Positions 10,520-22,691 of a stretch of 64,000 nucleotides of DNA are shown in pieces. Under the pieces are notes generated by a model that had not been told where the DNA came from, ran no database searches, and worked only from the letters and a program-made list of their open reading frames with translations. The stretch's first letter is position 1. Each line of letters starts with the position of its first letter. Where the stretch lies: NCBI GenBank assembly GCA_001792895.1, contig MARA01000028.1:248001-312000 (forward strand), read 5' to 3'. Source of the DNA: Lentinus brumalis. Lineage: Eukaryota > Basidiomycota > Agaricomycetes > Polyporales > Polyporaceae. The position numbers were made by a program, and so were the translations under genes.

Positions 10520-13175
10520 TCAGCCGTGGATGGTCGTATCTGATTCTTCGTGCATATGTCGTGGAGTGATTCGTGGGGTCGGGGGTTCGGTATCAGCCGC
10601 GCTCTCGTAGGCATCGTCCTCGCGCCCACTAAGATCGAACTGCGAGTCGTCCGCTGTGGGAGTATTCAGCGACTCTTCCGCAGTTGCGTAGGACATGTAC
10701 GAGCTAGCGCGAGATGTGGCGCGATCCGGGAACGAGCCACCGACGGGTGTGCTGGCAAACGCGGGCTTGAACGCTGAAGGAGGCGCATTGGACGTGGCCT
10801 GAGTTGCTGAAGCGTTGGCCGGGAGTGCATTTACAGCCGAGGACGGAGTGACTTGTGTCGGCGAATGTGAAGAGGGGGATGTAGGACCGGGCTGCTCTGT
10901 GGGCACGGAGGACGAGCTGACAAAAGGAGTTGCGTCCTCCACCGCAGCAGACGATGAGGTCCCCTCAGCAGGAGGTGAAGATGAAGCGCTCGTAGCCGCC
11001 GTAGTGGGACTCTCCACCATATCAACGTCGTCCGCAAGCACACGCGGTTCTGCAGGGGCCTCTAGCTGCACAACATCACTCGGGGAGCTTGCGTGCGGTT
11101 CGCTGGCATGTGCATCCTCTTCATCGTGCGAGCCAGAGCTCGGAGTGTCCCTGCCTTGTGGCGGTGACGATAAGCCAGAGGGACCCGCGACCTCATCGAA
11201 GCCTGGAGGAGGCTCCAATTCCACCCTGGATGAAGACGCATACGCGATGGCGTCCGCGCCATACGGCTTCCCAAAGCGCATCACGCTCTCGCGACTGGCG
11301 ATGAGACGCAGCTGGTCCGGAGTGGGACCGCCCCTTGGATACGCGAACTCCGTCTTCACGAGCGTGTGGGTCAGCGGGGCCGAGATGGACTGCAGACTTA
11401 TCATTGACGGGGATGTCAAAGCCTCAGCACCGTTCAGGTTCCCGTTGGACCTCGTACGAGACAGCAGGCTGAACATGGAACCAGAGCCGGAATGTGAGGG
11501 CTGATGGCGGATCATACGACTACGACGCTGTTCGCGCTCCGATACCGGAACTGACAGAACGGACGGGCCAGAGCCCTCGCGCGTGTGTCCGCTGCTGCTG
11601 CGGGGTTCCGGTGATGTGGGAGGAGGACTGGTTGTAGACGGGCCGCGCGAGTGCCGATGATTGAAGATCGACGCAAAGACGGAACGCCGGCGCGTCGTAC
11701 CAGCATGTTCAGTAGACGTTCGCTCCTGCGCTGCAGCGGGAACTGCGGCAGCGGGCGGGTAAGTCGGGGACGTTGAGGAGGTATGTTCGTCATTTAGTAT
11801 GACAGTCTCATACGCAGGCGCATCATCAAGATAATGCTGCGAACTCCCGTCCGCCGAGCTCATCGTACTGTCGAAGCTTGCCCGGGTAGCCATACCACGG
11901 TCGTCAGGGCTGAGGTGCTGCCGCGAATCGAGGTCACCGCCCTGAAGTAAAGGTAGGTCGTGGGGTGTATGCGGTACAGGGGAGTACGTCATGGACGGAC
12001 GGGTGAGGTCGACCGATCCGTAGGGCGTGTCGGTCTCATGCTCGTCGAGAGGGGGCATCTCCACCGTAATTGGAATGCCGTCCTCGCCGTCCTCGCCCCT
12101 GCATCATGATGTTAGCAATATTTAGGGAAGCTGAGAGGTACCTCGAATGCAAAATTAGCGAGGAAATGACCTCGGTCAGACCGCGATAGTGCCTGCATCT
12201 GTCACATCACGGACAAGAATCGGGCATAAGAGGCAAGAAAGCCACATCTGTCGGGACATTCACAATTGCTGCCGCGACGTCTGCTAGAGTGCTTGCAGAT
12301 AACGTTTCGGTATCAATACTCGCGAAGCAGGCTGAGCACCCTTGCCACACCGGAGAAGGTCCAAGATGGCAAGGATACCGAGCCGTTCACTCTCCGCAAC
12401 AATAGCGTTGTGCTCAAGACGATTGCAAGACAGCTATACCCTGTACCAGGCAGCGCGATCGCACGAGGGAGAGCATACGCAGCAACGCCGACAGTGGCGC
12501 GACATTGAAGATACTATACTGCGTGCCTTTGGCAGCGCATATAGCCAACTTCGTTGACGATTGGGGGTACGCGATGGCAGGAATGGGGAAGAAACATGAC
12601 CGAGTCAAGCAGATACGATACTCACCTGCCAATCACAATCTCCTGCTCTCCTGGCTCCTTCTGATAAACCGGCAACGAGTGCGTCGACATCTGGCTTGGT
12701 GTGCGCCGTGCTCTTCTCGCCCTCCTGGCCCCGTTCGTACCCGTCGCAGTGCCGTTCCCGCCCTGGGAGCCGGCGAGCTGGTCGGCAGTTATCTCGACCG
12801 CACCAGCAGCAGGCGTCGTCCCCGTCGTCACGCCCGCCGCCTGTGCGGCCCCGTTACCCCAGCTGAGCAACGCGCTCCTCCGAAGGCTGCGGCCGCTGCA
12901 TGCGACGATGGTGCCCAGGATGAAGAGTGCTGCGACTACCACAAGGGGGATCTACGGGGGCATACGCGTACGCGCCACGGACTTTAGGATAAACTCTACG
13001 CCAGCTATGCGTGTCCCAATATGCTCACCCAGATCTGCGGCTGTATGCTCATAGGTCCCGAGCCGCCTCCATCTCCAGGTCCGCCCGAGCTAGCTCTTGA
13101 CAGGAGGCGAGATGGCGCAGCGAACGCGGTAGACGAAGTAACAAGCACGATTAGCACATGATGGATGCTGTACAT
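10520..13175 (-). CDS. Type I membrane protein of unknown function, paralogue A
   Basis: Three exons on the minus strand (13175-13029, 12951-12626, 12098-10520) give 683 aa in frame; introns are 77 and 527 nt. The protein starts with a signal peptide (MYSIHHVLIVLVTSSTAFAA). A Gly/Ser linker and a membrane helix (about 50-68, IPLVVVAALFILGTIVAC) follow, then one ITADQLAGS motif (about 103-111) and a SLPVYQKEPGEQEIVI motif. The rest is a long Ser/Pro/Thr-rich tail with islands such as APAYETVI and GSGSMFSLLSR. The same islands occur in the neighbour at 13704-15245, so the two are tandem paralogues. Topology suggests a short extracellular part and a long disordered cytosolic tail. Function unknown. 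Confidence 0.65.
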
Positions 13176-13703
13176 GGCCGTATCCAGCAGTGAAGTGGAC
13201 GGCGGCGAGTGATAGGAGGATGTATGGAACGTCACAGACGGCGACGAGCTGTGTAGAGTTGTAAAGTGAGAGCAAGAAAGAAGAAAGGGGAGGAACGGAA
13301 AAGCGGGGATGGCGGGGGAGGAGAAGATGTAACCCTGCAGGCGGTACAGACGAGCGCGAGCTTGACACATACCATTTCTGTCATACCCCTGGCGCATCCT
13401 GTGCACTAGTTTCCTGGTCCCATGTCGTACCTAAGTGGCCAAGACAATTGGACAGCATCGGCTGCGCGATAAGTAAGCTTAAGACCCTGTCTGACAATGT
13501 CTGACAACGAGCAGATATGAAACAATAAGCCGGGAATGGTGCGACACGAATGAGTAGAAGGTGAGTCCGATGCACGCTGTGGGACGCGGGTATTGTACAG
13601 GAACATTACTATGCTGAGGACTGAAGAAACAAACATAGATGATGGTATATTACACGACAGAACAGCAAGGGGTGTTTTAGTAGATCGTATGGGTGTGCTG
13701 AGA
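13176..13703. other. Spacer between the two tandem paralogues
   Basis: Presumed promoter of paralogue A and 3' region of paralogue B. No gene or repeat recognised. Confidence 0.4.
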
Positions 13704-15245
13704 TTAAGCGCCATCACGTTCAGAACGAGAACGGACAACAGGATTGTCAGACCATGATCGCGATAGCAGGTCAAGCATCGAGCCTGAGGCAGACTGCGAC
13801 GACCGGTGGAACGGGCGGGGCGAAGGAGGTGCTGGGGAGAGGCCTCGTTCTGGCGTGGTGGACATGGATGGAATTCCGGAGACGGAGCCTCCGCGAATGC
13901 GTGAACGACTTGAGCCGTCGCTGTGGCCATGGAACAGCGACATGAATTGGAACCGCCTTCGCGGCGACTCCGCGCCCTCCAGGATAGGACTGGGAGGATT
14001 GGACGATCCAAACGCACTGCCGCCGCTTGAGAGGCTAGAGGGACTCGTCGCTCCGGACCTTCCGGGTATGTTGAGCATGGGTGAGCGCACAGGGGACAGC
14101 GCAGGAGAAGCGGGGAGCGGAATGCTGGCCGCCGTCGCGACGAGGTCCGGGGTCGTCATCGTCATCGCAGCCTCGTAAGAGGGAACCTCGTCATGCTCCA
14201 GAGCAGGGAGTGGATAAAGGCTTAACATGTGCAGCGTTGAGGCAGGAACGGGAGTCGGTGATATCGCATCCAATGAGCGGAGGTGCCGATCATGGCCCGA
14301 AGTGTCCGACTCCCTCGGGACGGGAGAGGACGGACTGGTTGGAGGGAACCCTTCGGCGAGGGTAGGGGAGACCTCGTCCACTGGCGTCATCACCGTGATG
14401 GCAATCTCGTCTTCCAGCTCCTCTGTGCCGCTGCAATTCCATAGAATCAGCTATTGCACTTGATGTCCGCGCATGCTCAGGACTCACCGGTCAATCACCA
14501 CTTCGGAGTCTCCTGGCTCTTTGGTGTACATGGGCAGCGTGCGAGTAGAGCCTTGACTATTACTCCGCTGCACCTGTCCGGCGCGGGGGCCCCGTCCCCT
14601 GGTAGTACCAGAAGCACTGACGCCACTGCTCCCACTGCTCGACGCCGCCCCAGCCGTCGATGGACGCGCGCCGAGAGTACCCGACCCTGAGCGCAAGCCG
14701 GAGGTGTGACTCACTGCGCTAGTGCTTCCCCCAGCACTTCTGGGCCGCGGGTCACTGGAGCTGTAACCAGGACCAGGCCCTGCGAGTTCTTCGGCTGAAA
14801 GGACCCGTGGAACACCCCTCCGACTCGACAACCGGGACCCAGAGCTGCTGCCGCTGCCCGACGCAAGCAGCTGGTCTGCGGTGAGCGTTATCGCTGAACT
14901 AGACCGCGCTCGCGCCTTCGCAGCCTGAAGAGTGCGCACCGGCAATCCCGTCCTGAGAACTTCGTCTGCAGTCACTCGTTCCCGATTCGGCGCAGCAGGT
15001 ATTCGTGGCGAGGAAGGTCGCGGGGATGGACGAGGAGGGGCAGGTCGTGCAGACGTACGTGATGGAGACCGTGCCGATGGCCCAGCAATAGTCAAGCTCG
15101 TTCCGAGGAGCTGCTCAACGGTGACTACTTTAGGTGTGTTCTTCCTGGGTTTGTACGGTCGTATTCGAGTTAAATCTGAACCAAGCAGCTGATCTGCGGT
15201 CAGCTCCAGACGAGTGACGCGCGAACGGCTCGAACCAGCGGTCAT
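13704..15245 (-). CDS. Unknown protein with repeated TADQLL motif, paralogue B
   Basis: Two exons (15245-14488 and 14430-13704; 57 nt intron at the same codon position as in paralogue A) give 494 aa. The N-terminal 160 residues carry five copies of an (L/V)(T/S)A(D/E)(Q/E)LLxS-like motif at about 15-22, 41-48, 91-98, 121-128 and 149-156, separated by Ser/Pro/Arg linkers. A KEPGDSEVVIDR motif precedes the intron, then an IAITVMTPVDE motif, a VPSYEAAM motif and a GSMLDLLSR motif, all matched in paralogue A. Unlike A, there is no signal peptide or membrane helix after the first in-frame ATG. The open frame extends about 60 codons further 5' through hydrophobic residues without an ATG, so an unseen upstream exon is possible. 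Function unknown. Confidence 0.6.
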
Positions 15246-16182
15246 GGCTCGGGGTACGTGGGACTCGGAGGTGCAGTGGGCGTCCAGGAGCAGGGAAGAG
15301 GCCGACACAACGAGTAGGGTGGTGGTCGTGCGAGATAGGGTTGCTGTGAGCAACAGAGAGGGACGAGAGAGGAACGAAACTGAGATCGGGGTATATATGA
15401 TGGGTATCAGGAGCAAACCGCCGTGATGATTAGGCAAATACAGTCACTATTTGGATCCGTTGGACGATCGAACGCTTGGCGAAACTGTACTGCTCCAACT
15501 CTTCTTCACAAATCCATCCATGCAGCTTTCGGAAGCCATCGGAAAGTGCGATCACACTGCTGTACATACAAAGCCGCACGCCATGGCATGGGGCAGGTGA
15601 AGGAACACTGAACAGAGTTCCTGGGGTGGGCGACGCTGAGCAGCCCTGAGCACTCGAGGAGAAGAGCCAAGTTCATTTGCCAAGCACGACTGCGCGTGAA
15701 CCTGAGGAACACAAGCCGCTATGCCGCGCGGTGACGACATTGAAGCGCTGCTCGCGTGCCCAGTTGGTGCGCGGCGGAAGCAATTCGAGACTCAACTCCA
15801 GGGAGTTTTCGGTTGTGGATGTATGCGCCTCATTGATGTTCGCATGCACATCGGATCGAAGACTTCAGTATGTATGCGCACCTTTTCGACCCTGCGCTCA
15901 CTTGTGTGGACTTGAGGTCAGCGTTAGAGCAGCCCGTTGCAGCTACGGTAGCACCATGACGAGAAGGGTGACGATGGTTTGGGGAAAAGAAGGGCGAACG
16001 ACACGTCTGACCTCTCAGAGTATATATCCGAATGATCCCCGGCCACAGATCGGTTCCCCGTATGCTCCGAGCTCGATGTGAGGTGGCCGCACGTGAGCTT
16101 GAACATAGCCCACAAAACGTCCATTCAAAAGCTCTCGTAACTGATCAAAGAAGTGCAGGAATGGTTATGCATACAAACACAC
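15246..16182. other. Intergenic region
   Basis: Upstream flank of paralogue B and downstream flank of JIP5. Small open frames on both strands show no motif or splice structure. Nothing else seen. Confidence 0.4.
15391..15399 (-). promoter_or_regulatory. TATA-like box upstream of paralogue B
   Basis: The minus strand reads CATATATAC about 150 bases upstream of the ATG at 15245. Position and composition fit a TATA box, but nothing else confirms it. Confidence 0.3.
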
Positions 16183-18040
16183 TCAAAGGTCTGCGAAGAA
16201 GGCCGGCTCGGCTTCAACCTCGTTCTTACCCTTCTTACGCCGTCCCGCCAGCAGAGGGTCCTGCTCCTTCTTGCGTTTCCTCTTGGCAGGCTGAGGCTGC
16301 TCCTCGTCACTGGAGTCGACCTCGTTGTCTACTTCGTCTGCCGACTCGTCGTCAGTAGGCACTTTCGCGGAGGTTGTCGGGTCTGTAGTCTGTTTTGTTT
16401 GTTCATCATCGCTGTCAGCGTCCTCATGCCCTTCACCGCCGTCCTCATCGCTGTCTTCTTCACCACCGTCCTCAAAGATCTCTTGTAGGTCCGTCAACTT
16501 GAGAACTTCTTCATGCCCGACGCTGCCGACCCAACGGCCTTCGCCGTTCATGTCGACCGCTATACGTTCGATTGGGAACTCGCCGTGATCGGCGACGACG
16601 CCGAGAAGCTTGGTTGGGAAGAGTTGCACAGCGCGCAAGATACCGTCGGACGAGCCAGTAAGGATCGTTGACTGGGAGTTTGGATAGCGCGACGGTATTG
16701 CGCAGAGCGCGTCGATAGATGCGGGATGGCTATGGATGCCGAGGCGTGTCAGAGTAAGGCCAGGAGACTCCAGAAGAGAAGCCCTTACCCAGGTATGCGG
16801 TCAACGCAGTCGCCCCAGCCGCTTTTGCGGTTGAATATTGACAAGATGCCAATCTGCGTACCAACCACGATCTTTTGACCTCTGCAGCAGCATGTTCAGT
16901 GTATGTCCACAGACTGGAAGTAGGAACTCACCCTTTGATGGGCAGGATGGATAGAAGCTCGTCTTCCTGGTCTTCCGACTGTGCGACAGGCTCCATTTTC
17001 TTGGAACGAATGTCCATCACTGACAAGGTGCCGTCCCCACTATAGATATGTTAGCTCTCGCTTCAGCAGAAGGTGACCCTGACGGGCAATCTATCCGCGG
17101 ACCATAACCCGCCTCGTCGTACGCCCACGCAACCCGCAACCGCTATCACCCGAGCCGCTCGACTCCGCAGACTCGCTGCTGTAGCGCATATCCAAAGCCG
17201 CCTGGCTCGGGCTCGCCCATGCGCCGTCAGGTCCTAATAGGGTATTATTCGAGCCCGCCTGCGAGCCCAGATTCCATGGTTGATGCGGCAATGCAGTAAG
17301 AGGAGTATGACGGGCTGCGAGTTCAGTGCGACGAATCCATGCCCTTGGCCTTACCGCAGGGTTCCCCTCGCCCACCCTACCCACCTCCAGTCAGAAGAGA
17401 AAGTACACACCTGGTCGCAACCAGTTGCTTCTTGTCGTTCAAATACATGAAGTCCGAGATGAAGTCGAAGTGATGTGTGTACTTGCGAACGGCATCCGGC
17501 TTTCGCGGATCCCAAAGCTGCAACGCAGGCTAAGCAACCAGCAGCACCTCGCCCCGTGGACGCGAACCGCACCTTGATAACCCCATCATCATCCCCGGAC
17601 GCCAACAGATGCGGCTGCAATCGCTTCATACGGTTTATCGCAACACTTGCAAGCACTGCCCAGGTCGGCGGAACTGTGCTCGGCGGACATTGCGAACGCA
17701 CTCACTCATGTGCGGCGGCGCGGGTATCTACTACCTCTCCTGTTTCGACATCTATTGTGCTACAACGCAGAGTGAGTGAAGGGCGCTATTTCTAGGAAAT
17801 TTGGACGCACTGTATTGCCTTGGCTTTCCCGGCAGCCCACAACTGCGACCCGTCTGCGCTCACGGCAAGAGTCCTACATGACCGCTTGGTTGGCCGGACG
17901 GAGAACTTCTCCTCATGGTTGCCTTGTTCGTCGTACGAGAAAGCCTTCACTATCCCTGTCAGAAGCCCAGCAAAAACAAGAGACCGGTCTGGATGGAAAG
18001 CGAGGTCGAATACTTGCGCACCGACGGGAATGTCGGGCAT
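16183..18040 (-). CDS. JIP5: WD-repeat protein JIP5 (WDR55 homologue)
   Basis: Seven exons on the minus strand (18040-17811, 17759-17706, 17645-17573, 17517-17411, 17039-16932, 16881-16789, 16729-16183) give 403 aa with every junction in frame. WD-type blades can be read throughout: VFDLAFHPDRSLVFAGLLTG, KRSCRTLAVSADGSQLWAAG, HLLASGDDDGVIKLWDPR, FDFISDFMYLNDKKQLVATS, GDGTLSVMDIRSKK and ILTGSSDGILRAVQ. The C-terminus has the family's GVVADHGEFPIERIAV and SVGHEEVLKLTDL text, then an acidic stretch and a basic KRKRKKE signal. Known for the family: nucleolar/nuclear, needed for rRNA processing and cell-cycle progression. The fourth intron is long (371 nt) compared with the others (47-77 nt). Confidence 0.92.
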
Positions 18041-18204
18041 GGTGGAACAGGACAGATTTTGGTGACGGTTTAATTGAATCGAGTACAATCTTTCAGTGCA
18101 CAACGATATTAGTGATTGAAACCTTACAGTAGTAATCGGAAGTTCAAAACAGTAACTAATCGAAACTTCAAAGTTCAGACACAGTTTGTAGGGAGTTACA
18201 AAAA

Positions 18205-18308
18205 GGGCCCAACCGGGAATTGAACCCGGGACCCCGTGCAATTGAAGTGGCTGAACCACCGAGTTAGAACAACCCGAAGCACGTATCATACTACTAGACC
18301 ATTGGGCC
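18205..18308 (-). tRNA. tRNA-Pro(CGG) with 32 nt intron
   Basis: On the minus strand GGCCCAA (from 18308) pairs with TTGGGCC near the 3' end, with C as discriminator at 18205. The T-arm is CCGGG-TTCAATT-CCCGG, and the anticodon stem CGTGC/GCACG encloses loop TT-CGG-G...T. A 32 nt intron starting TTGTTCTAAC sits one base 3' of the anticodon. The mature length is 72 nt. TTTTT follows immediately (18204 downward), a Pol III terminator. It lies between the divergent JIP5 and IRE1 genes. Confidence 0.9.
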
Positions 18309-18572
18309 GTGACATCCCTGCTAAATTAGGGATACGTATAACGTTTCCCAAAAGATTTCCCTCCCTGTAGTTGCCTACAGTTGCCTTACAGTTACTTATA
18401 GTTGCTTACCCAAAGTCACAGTATAGCGCAGCAGCCACTGTAGTGCTTAATAGTAAGTACACCTTGTTCTCCTCCTCCTCCTCTATCTTCAAGTATCTCT
18501 CGCCGTTGCTTTGCTGCCCTCGTCTCTGTCTCTGTCGCTGTCGTCGAGCCATCCGTCGGTCACTCGCATGGA

Positions 18573-21500
18573 ATGAAACCGATCTCGGCTCTATCTGCTC
18601 TCCTCGTCACCGCTGGATTATGTCTCGCTGAAGTCCTCTCGCTTAGGTCTGGAGCTGGGAAGGACCTTGCTCCCCACGTCAACGTCGTGCGGGATGGTCG
18701 GGCATATGGAGGGAAAGAGGAGCTGGAGCTGCTGGATATTGTTCTTGTTGCGTCGGTGGACGGTAAGCTGCATGCCCTCAACCGTACGTCGGGGGCGTCG
18801 CTCTGGTCCATGGCTTCCTCCGGCAACGCTCCAGCTGCATTCGGCCCCCTCGTGCGCACAGAGCATCCCGACGTCGACCCAGACATCACCGACGACGACG
18901 ACGCGAGTCGCGAGATCTATGTCATCGAGCCGCAGTCGGGTGACATCTATGTCATGTCCTCGCCGGATAGCCCTCTGCAACGCCTTCCCTTCTCCATGTC
19001 TCAGCTCGTCGACATGTCTCCGTTCAGTTTTGCCGGAGACGAGGACAGACGTCTCTTTGTTGGGAAGAAGGAGAGCTCGCTGCTGTTGATCGAGTTGGAG
19101 ACGGGGAGGATAAAGGCGACCGTGGACCCCACATGTCCGTGGCAGCCCTTTGAGGACCTGACCGAGACGTCGCAAGACATAGACTTGGACGAGCTCGAGG
19201 GCTCGAAACCGCCGAAGCAGAAGCCGAAGGAGGTTTTCGTTGGACGCACAGGTAAATGACTTGAAGCCTTCGACAGCTAGAGTGCTGATCACTTCCAGAC
19301 TACCATCTGGCCATTCATACCCGCCCATCACCGTCCTCTGGAACTAAACCCCACGTCCAGCGACTGTCCTTCTCCACCTACGGCCCTAACAACCAGGATC
19401 ATGTACTGCAATCCCTATACCAGCGCACCGCGGACAACGCCTATATCCAGTCTCTGCCGACAGGCAAGATCATCTCGTTCAAGACGGCACCCACAGAGAC
19501 GTCCGACCCCTCCCCAAGTCCAACTCCGAGCTGATGTGGTATCACGAGTTCTCCAATCCCATGTACGTGGCCGTCCGTGTCTGGATGCACATGGAACTCA
19601 CGGTGTCGCAGCGTCGCGACTCTCGACGTCCTCCGCTCTCCCGACCGCGAGAACCCGTTTGTCCTCGTACAACCCCAGCCCCGCCTACAGGATATACTGC
19701 CATCAGTCGACCTCACCTCCGCCGCGAAGCACCAGCGGCTACCCAACCTCGACGCCGCATATGTCGGGCTCGTGGAAGAGACCGGGTCGCTCTTCGCCAT
19801 GAGCCCAGACCGTTACCCCCTCGTTGTCTTCGGTGACTCAAACGAGGACAACGCCCGACATTGGCGCTCCATCGACCCCCCGCCAGGCTCCGTCTTCGAC
19901 CCGACGTACGACTACGACAAAGACTTCCCAGCCGATGTCGACAGCGTCACGCGGATAGCCAAAGCGAAGCGGCTCCGTGAGATGTGCAAGAACGGCGCGA
20001 TGAATGTGCGCTGTCTCACGGGCGTCCGGAAGCTTGGTTCGGACAGCCAGTCGAGGCTCAGTCGACTACTCGATGGCGCACCCTCAGTTATGCCCCCACC
20101 TCCTCCGCCATACTCCAACTCCAACAGCGTGGACATGGGCCAGGGAGTCGGATTCCGGATTCCCATGCAGCGGACGCCGGTAATGCGTCCGTCAGGCCTC
20201 CGCCATCCTGGAATAATGCCTCGGAGACTCCTCGCTTGGAGGACAGGTCATCCACCGGCCTCCTGGGAATGAGCCCGTCCACGCAAGCATTCTCGGCCTT
20301 CGCACTTTGTGCGATTGTGTTGCTCGTGTGGATGTCTGTCAAGAACTTCCTGACGCCCGCTGTTCCTGCCGCGGTCCAGGTATCCGTTCCTGCATCGCCT
20401 CCCGAAGTCAGCGACGTCACCACGAAGCCTGTCGCAGACCCGTCTATTCCTGCAGATCAAGCAGAGAAGGCAGCCAACGGTCATGCGGAGCTTCTTGCAG
20501 ACGAGGCGGACAGCCCTTCGCCCGAGCCGTTTCCTGCGCCTGCCAAGAAGGTGCTCTTCGCGCCAGAGGCCCTCGAGCCCGCAGAGGATGCGGCGGATGG
20601 CGAGGAAGAAGTCGATGGCTCCGACGCGCCCGGAAAGCGCAAGGGCATCCGGAGGAAGAGAGGTAAGAAGAAGAAGGGCGTCACTATCGCCGTTCCCGCG
20701 GACGAGGTTGAGGAGGCTGCAGAGGTGACACCAAGCGCAGTACCCGAAGCTCCCGCAGACCCTGCGCCTACCCCTACCATCCTCCTCGCTCCTCCCACGC
20801 CCTCTCTACCTGTCGCGCCAACATTAGTGGTATCCGATGCAGTACTTGGTAGGTGTCTTCACTTTCTAATATTCATCGAATGCCCTGACATGATGCCGTA
20901 GGCATGGGTTCGCACGGTACGGTTGTGTTCAAGGGATCCCTTCAAGGACGGGCGGTAGCCGTGAAGCGAATGCTGGCCGACTTCGTCACCCTTGCCTCTC
21001 GAGAGGTGAACGTGCTGCAAGAGTCGGACGACCATCCGAACGTCATCCGGTACTACTACCAGGAGGCACACGCGAACTTTCTCTACATCGCGCTCGAGCT
21101 CTGCCCCGCGTCGCTCGCGGACGTCATCGAGCGCCCCGACCACTTCCGCGAAATCGCTGTCGCGTTCGAGCCGAAGCGTGCCCTGCGCCAGATCACCGCG
21201 GGGCTGCGCCACTTGCATGCGCTGAAGATCATCCACCGCGACATCAAGCCGCAGAACATCCTCGTGTCGCACGCCAAACAGGGCGTGGGGGAGAACGCGG
21301 GCCACCGGATGCTCATCTCGGACTTTGGGCTGTGCAGGAAGCTCGAATACGACCAGACGAGCTTCATGCCGACCGCGCATGGGTCGATGGCCGCGGGCAC
21401 CGTGGGCTGGCGGGCGCCCGAGATTCTGCGCGGCGAGGTCAAGCTGACCGACTCGGGCGACGAGTCGCAGTCGTCAAGAGGGAGCTTGAACGGGTCCACT

Positions 21501-22304
21501 CCCGCTGGTACCCCGACGGGCAAGCCCACGAAGCTGACCAGATCGGTCGATATTTTTGCGCTTGGGTGCTTGTACTACTATGTGCTGACGAACGGGCTTC
21601 ATCCGTTCGGCGACCGGTTCGAGAGGGACTTTAATATTGTCAAGAACGCGAAGAACCTGGAGGGATTGGAGCGGTTCGGGGAGGAGGGCGCAGAAGGTGT
21701 AGATCTCATAACGCAGATGCTCAGTCCCGAGGCCTATGATAGGTGAGTGGTGTTCTGGCTGTGGTACACAAGGAAGACTCTGACTCAGAGTTGCTGCAGA
21801 CCGGATGCGAGCACATGCTTACTCCATCCATACTTTTGGGATCCTGGCAAGCGGCTCACGTTCCTTCAAGACGCGTCCGACCGATTCGAGATCATGTGCC
21901 GCGATCCGAAGGACGCAAATCTCATCGCGCTCGAGAAGGGCGCATTCGACGTCGTGGGCGCGGACTGGCACTCGCGGCTAGACAAACTGTTCATAGAAAA
22001 CCTGGGCAAGTTCCGGAAGTATGATGGGAAGTCCGTGCAGGATCTCCTGCGTGCATTGCGGAACAAGGTGCGTCACGTCCGGGACTCCTCGCCAAGTGCG
22101 ACAGCTGACGCGTTCTGGCAGAAACACCACTACCAAGACCTGCCCGACAACGTCAAGCGGCTGCTTGGATCCATGCCCGAAGGCTTCCTGGCATATTTCA
22201 CGCGACGCTTCCCCCATCTCTTCCTCCACGTCTACGGCGTCATCTCGCGCTCCGCACTCCGCACCGAGTCCATGTTCCGCACATACTACGAGCTCAGCGA
22301 CTAG
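18573..22304 (+). CDS. IRE1: Unfolded-protein sensor kinase/RNase IRE1 (two apparent 1-base gaps)
   Basis: Six exons (18573-19251, 19299-19562, 19612-20848, 20902-21742, 21800-22067, 22122-22304) encode about 1157 aa if two single missing bases are allowed for, one at 19507-19515 (C runs) and one between about 20090 and 20170. It has a signal peptide (MKPISALSALLVTAGLCLA) and a luminal beta-propeller with VASVDGKLHALNRTSGASLW and IYVIEPQSGDIYV repeats. A membrane helix lies at about 540-560 (AFALCAIVLLVWMSV), followed by an acidic/basic linker with KRKGIRRKRGKKKK. The kinase domain starts at about 727 (GMGSHGTVVFKG, VAVKRML, HRDIKPQNIL, SDFGL, GTVGWRAPEIL). The C-terminal KEN RNase domain includes KYDGKSVQDLLRALRNK and ends RTESMFRTYYELSD. 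Known role: senses unfolded proteins in the ER and splices HAC1/XBP1-type mRNA. Confidence 0.93.
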
Positions 22305-22691
22305 CGCTGCGCTCCTTCCCCTTGCTCTCGCCCTTGCATCTCCCGCACTTGGACGCATCTGTTTCACGCACATCTGGCTTGGTTGTTTATTCGTCATACT
22401 GTATCTGTATCGCATCGCTGTGCTGTCTGGGGGGAACGTGCTGAAGCCACCTACTAATGCTGTACCTGATATCGCTGTCATACGGAGTCTGGAATATACG
22501 TATTTAGTGGATTGTGCGAGCGGTCACCGTTGGTGTCGACGGCCGCGTCGCCGCCGCGCGGGGCGGTGCAACATGTCGCGGAGGCGTCCACCAACGACCT
22601 CGACGCCGTCCAGGGCGCTCGGGACGGATCATGTCACGACCACCAGCACCCGACGTGCGCATGAGCCCTCGTCGGTTGGTCTCGAACCACC
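22305..22691. other. Intergenic region IRE1-antiquitin
   Basis: 3' region of IRE1 and GC-rich upstream region of the next gene. No additional feature seen. Confidence 0.45.

Noticed and set aside
17091..17384. 97 codon minus-strand frame within JIP5
   Set aside because: It lies in the 371 nt intron; JIP5 blades join cleanly across it.
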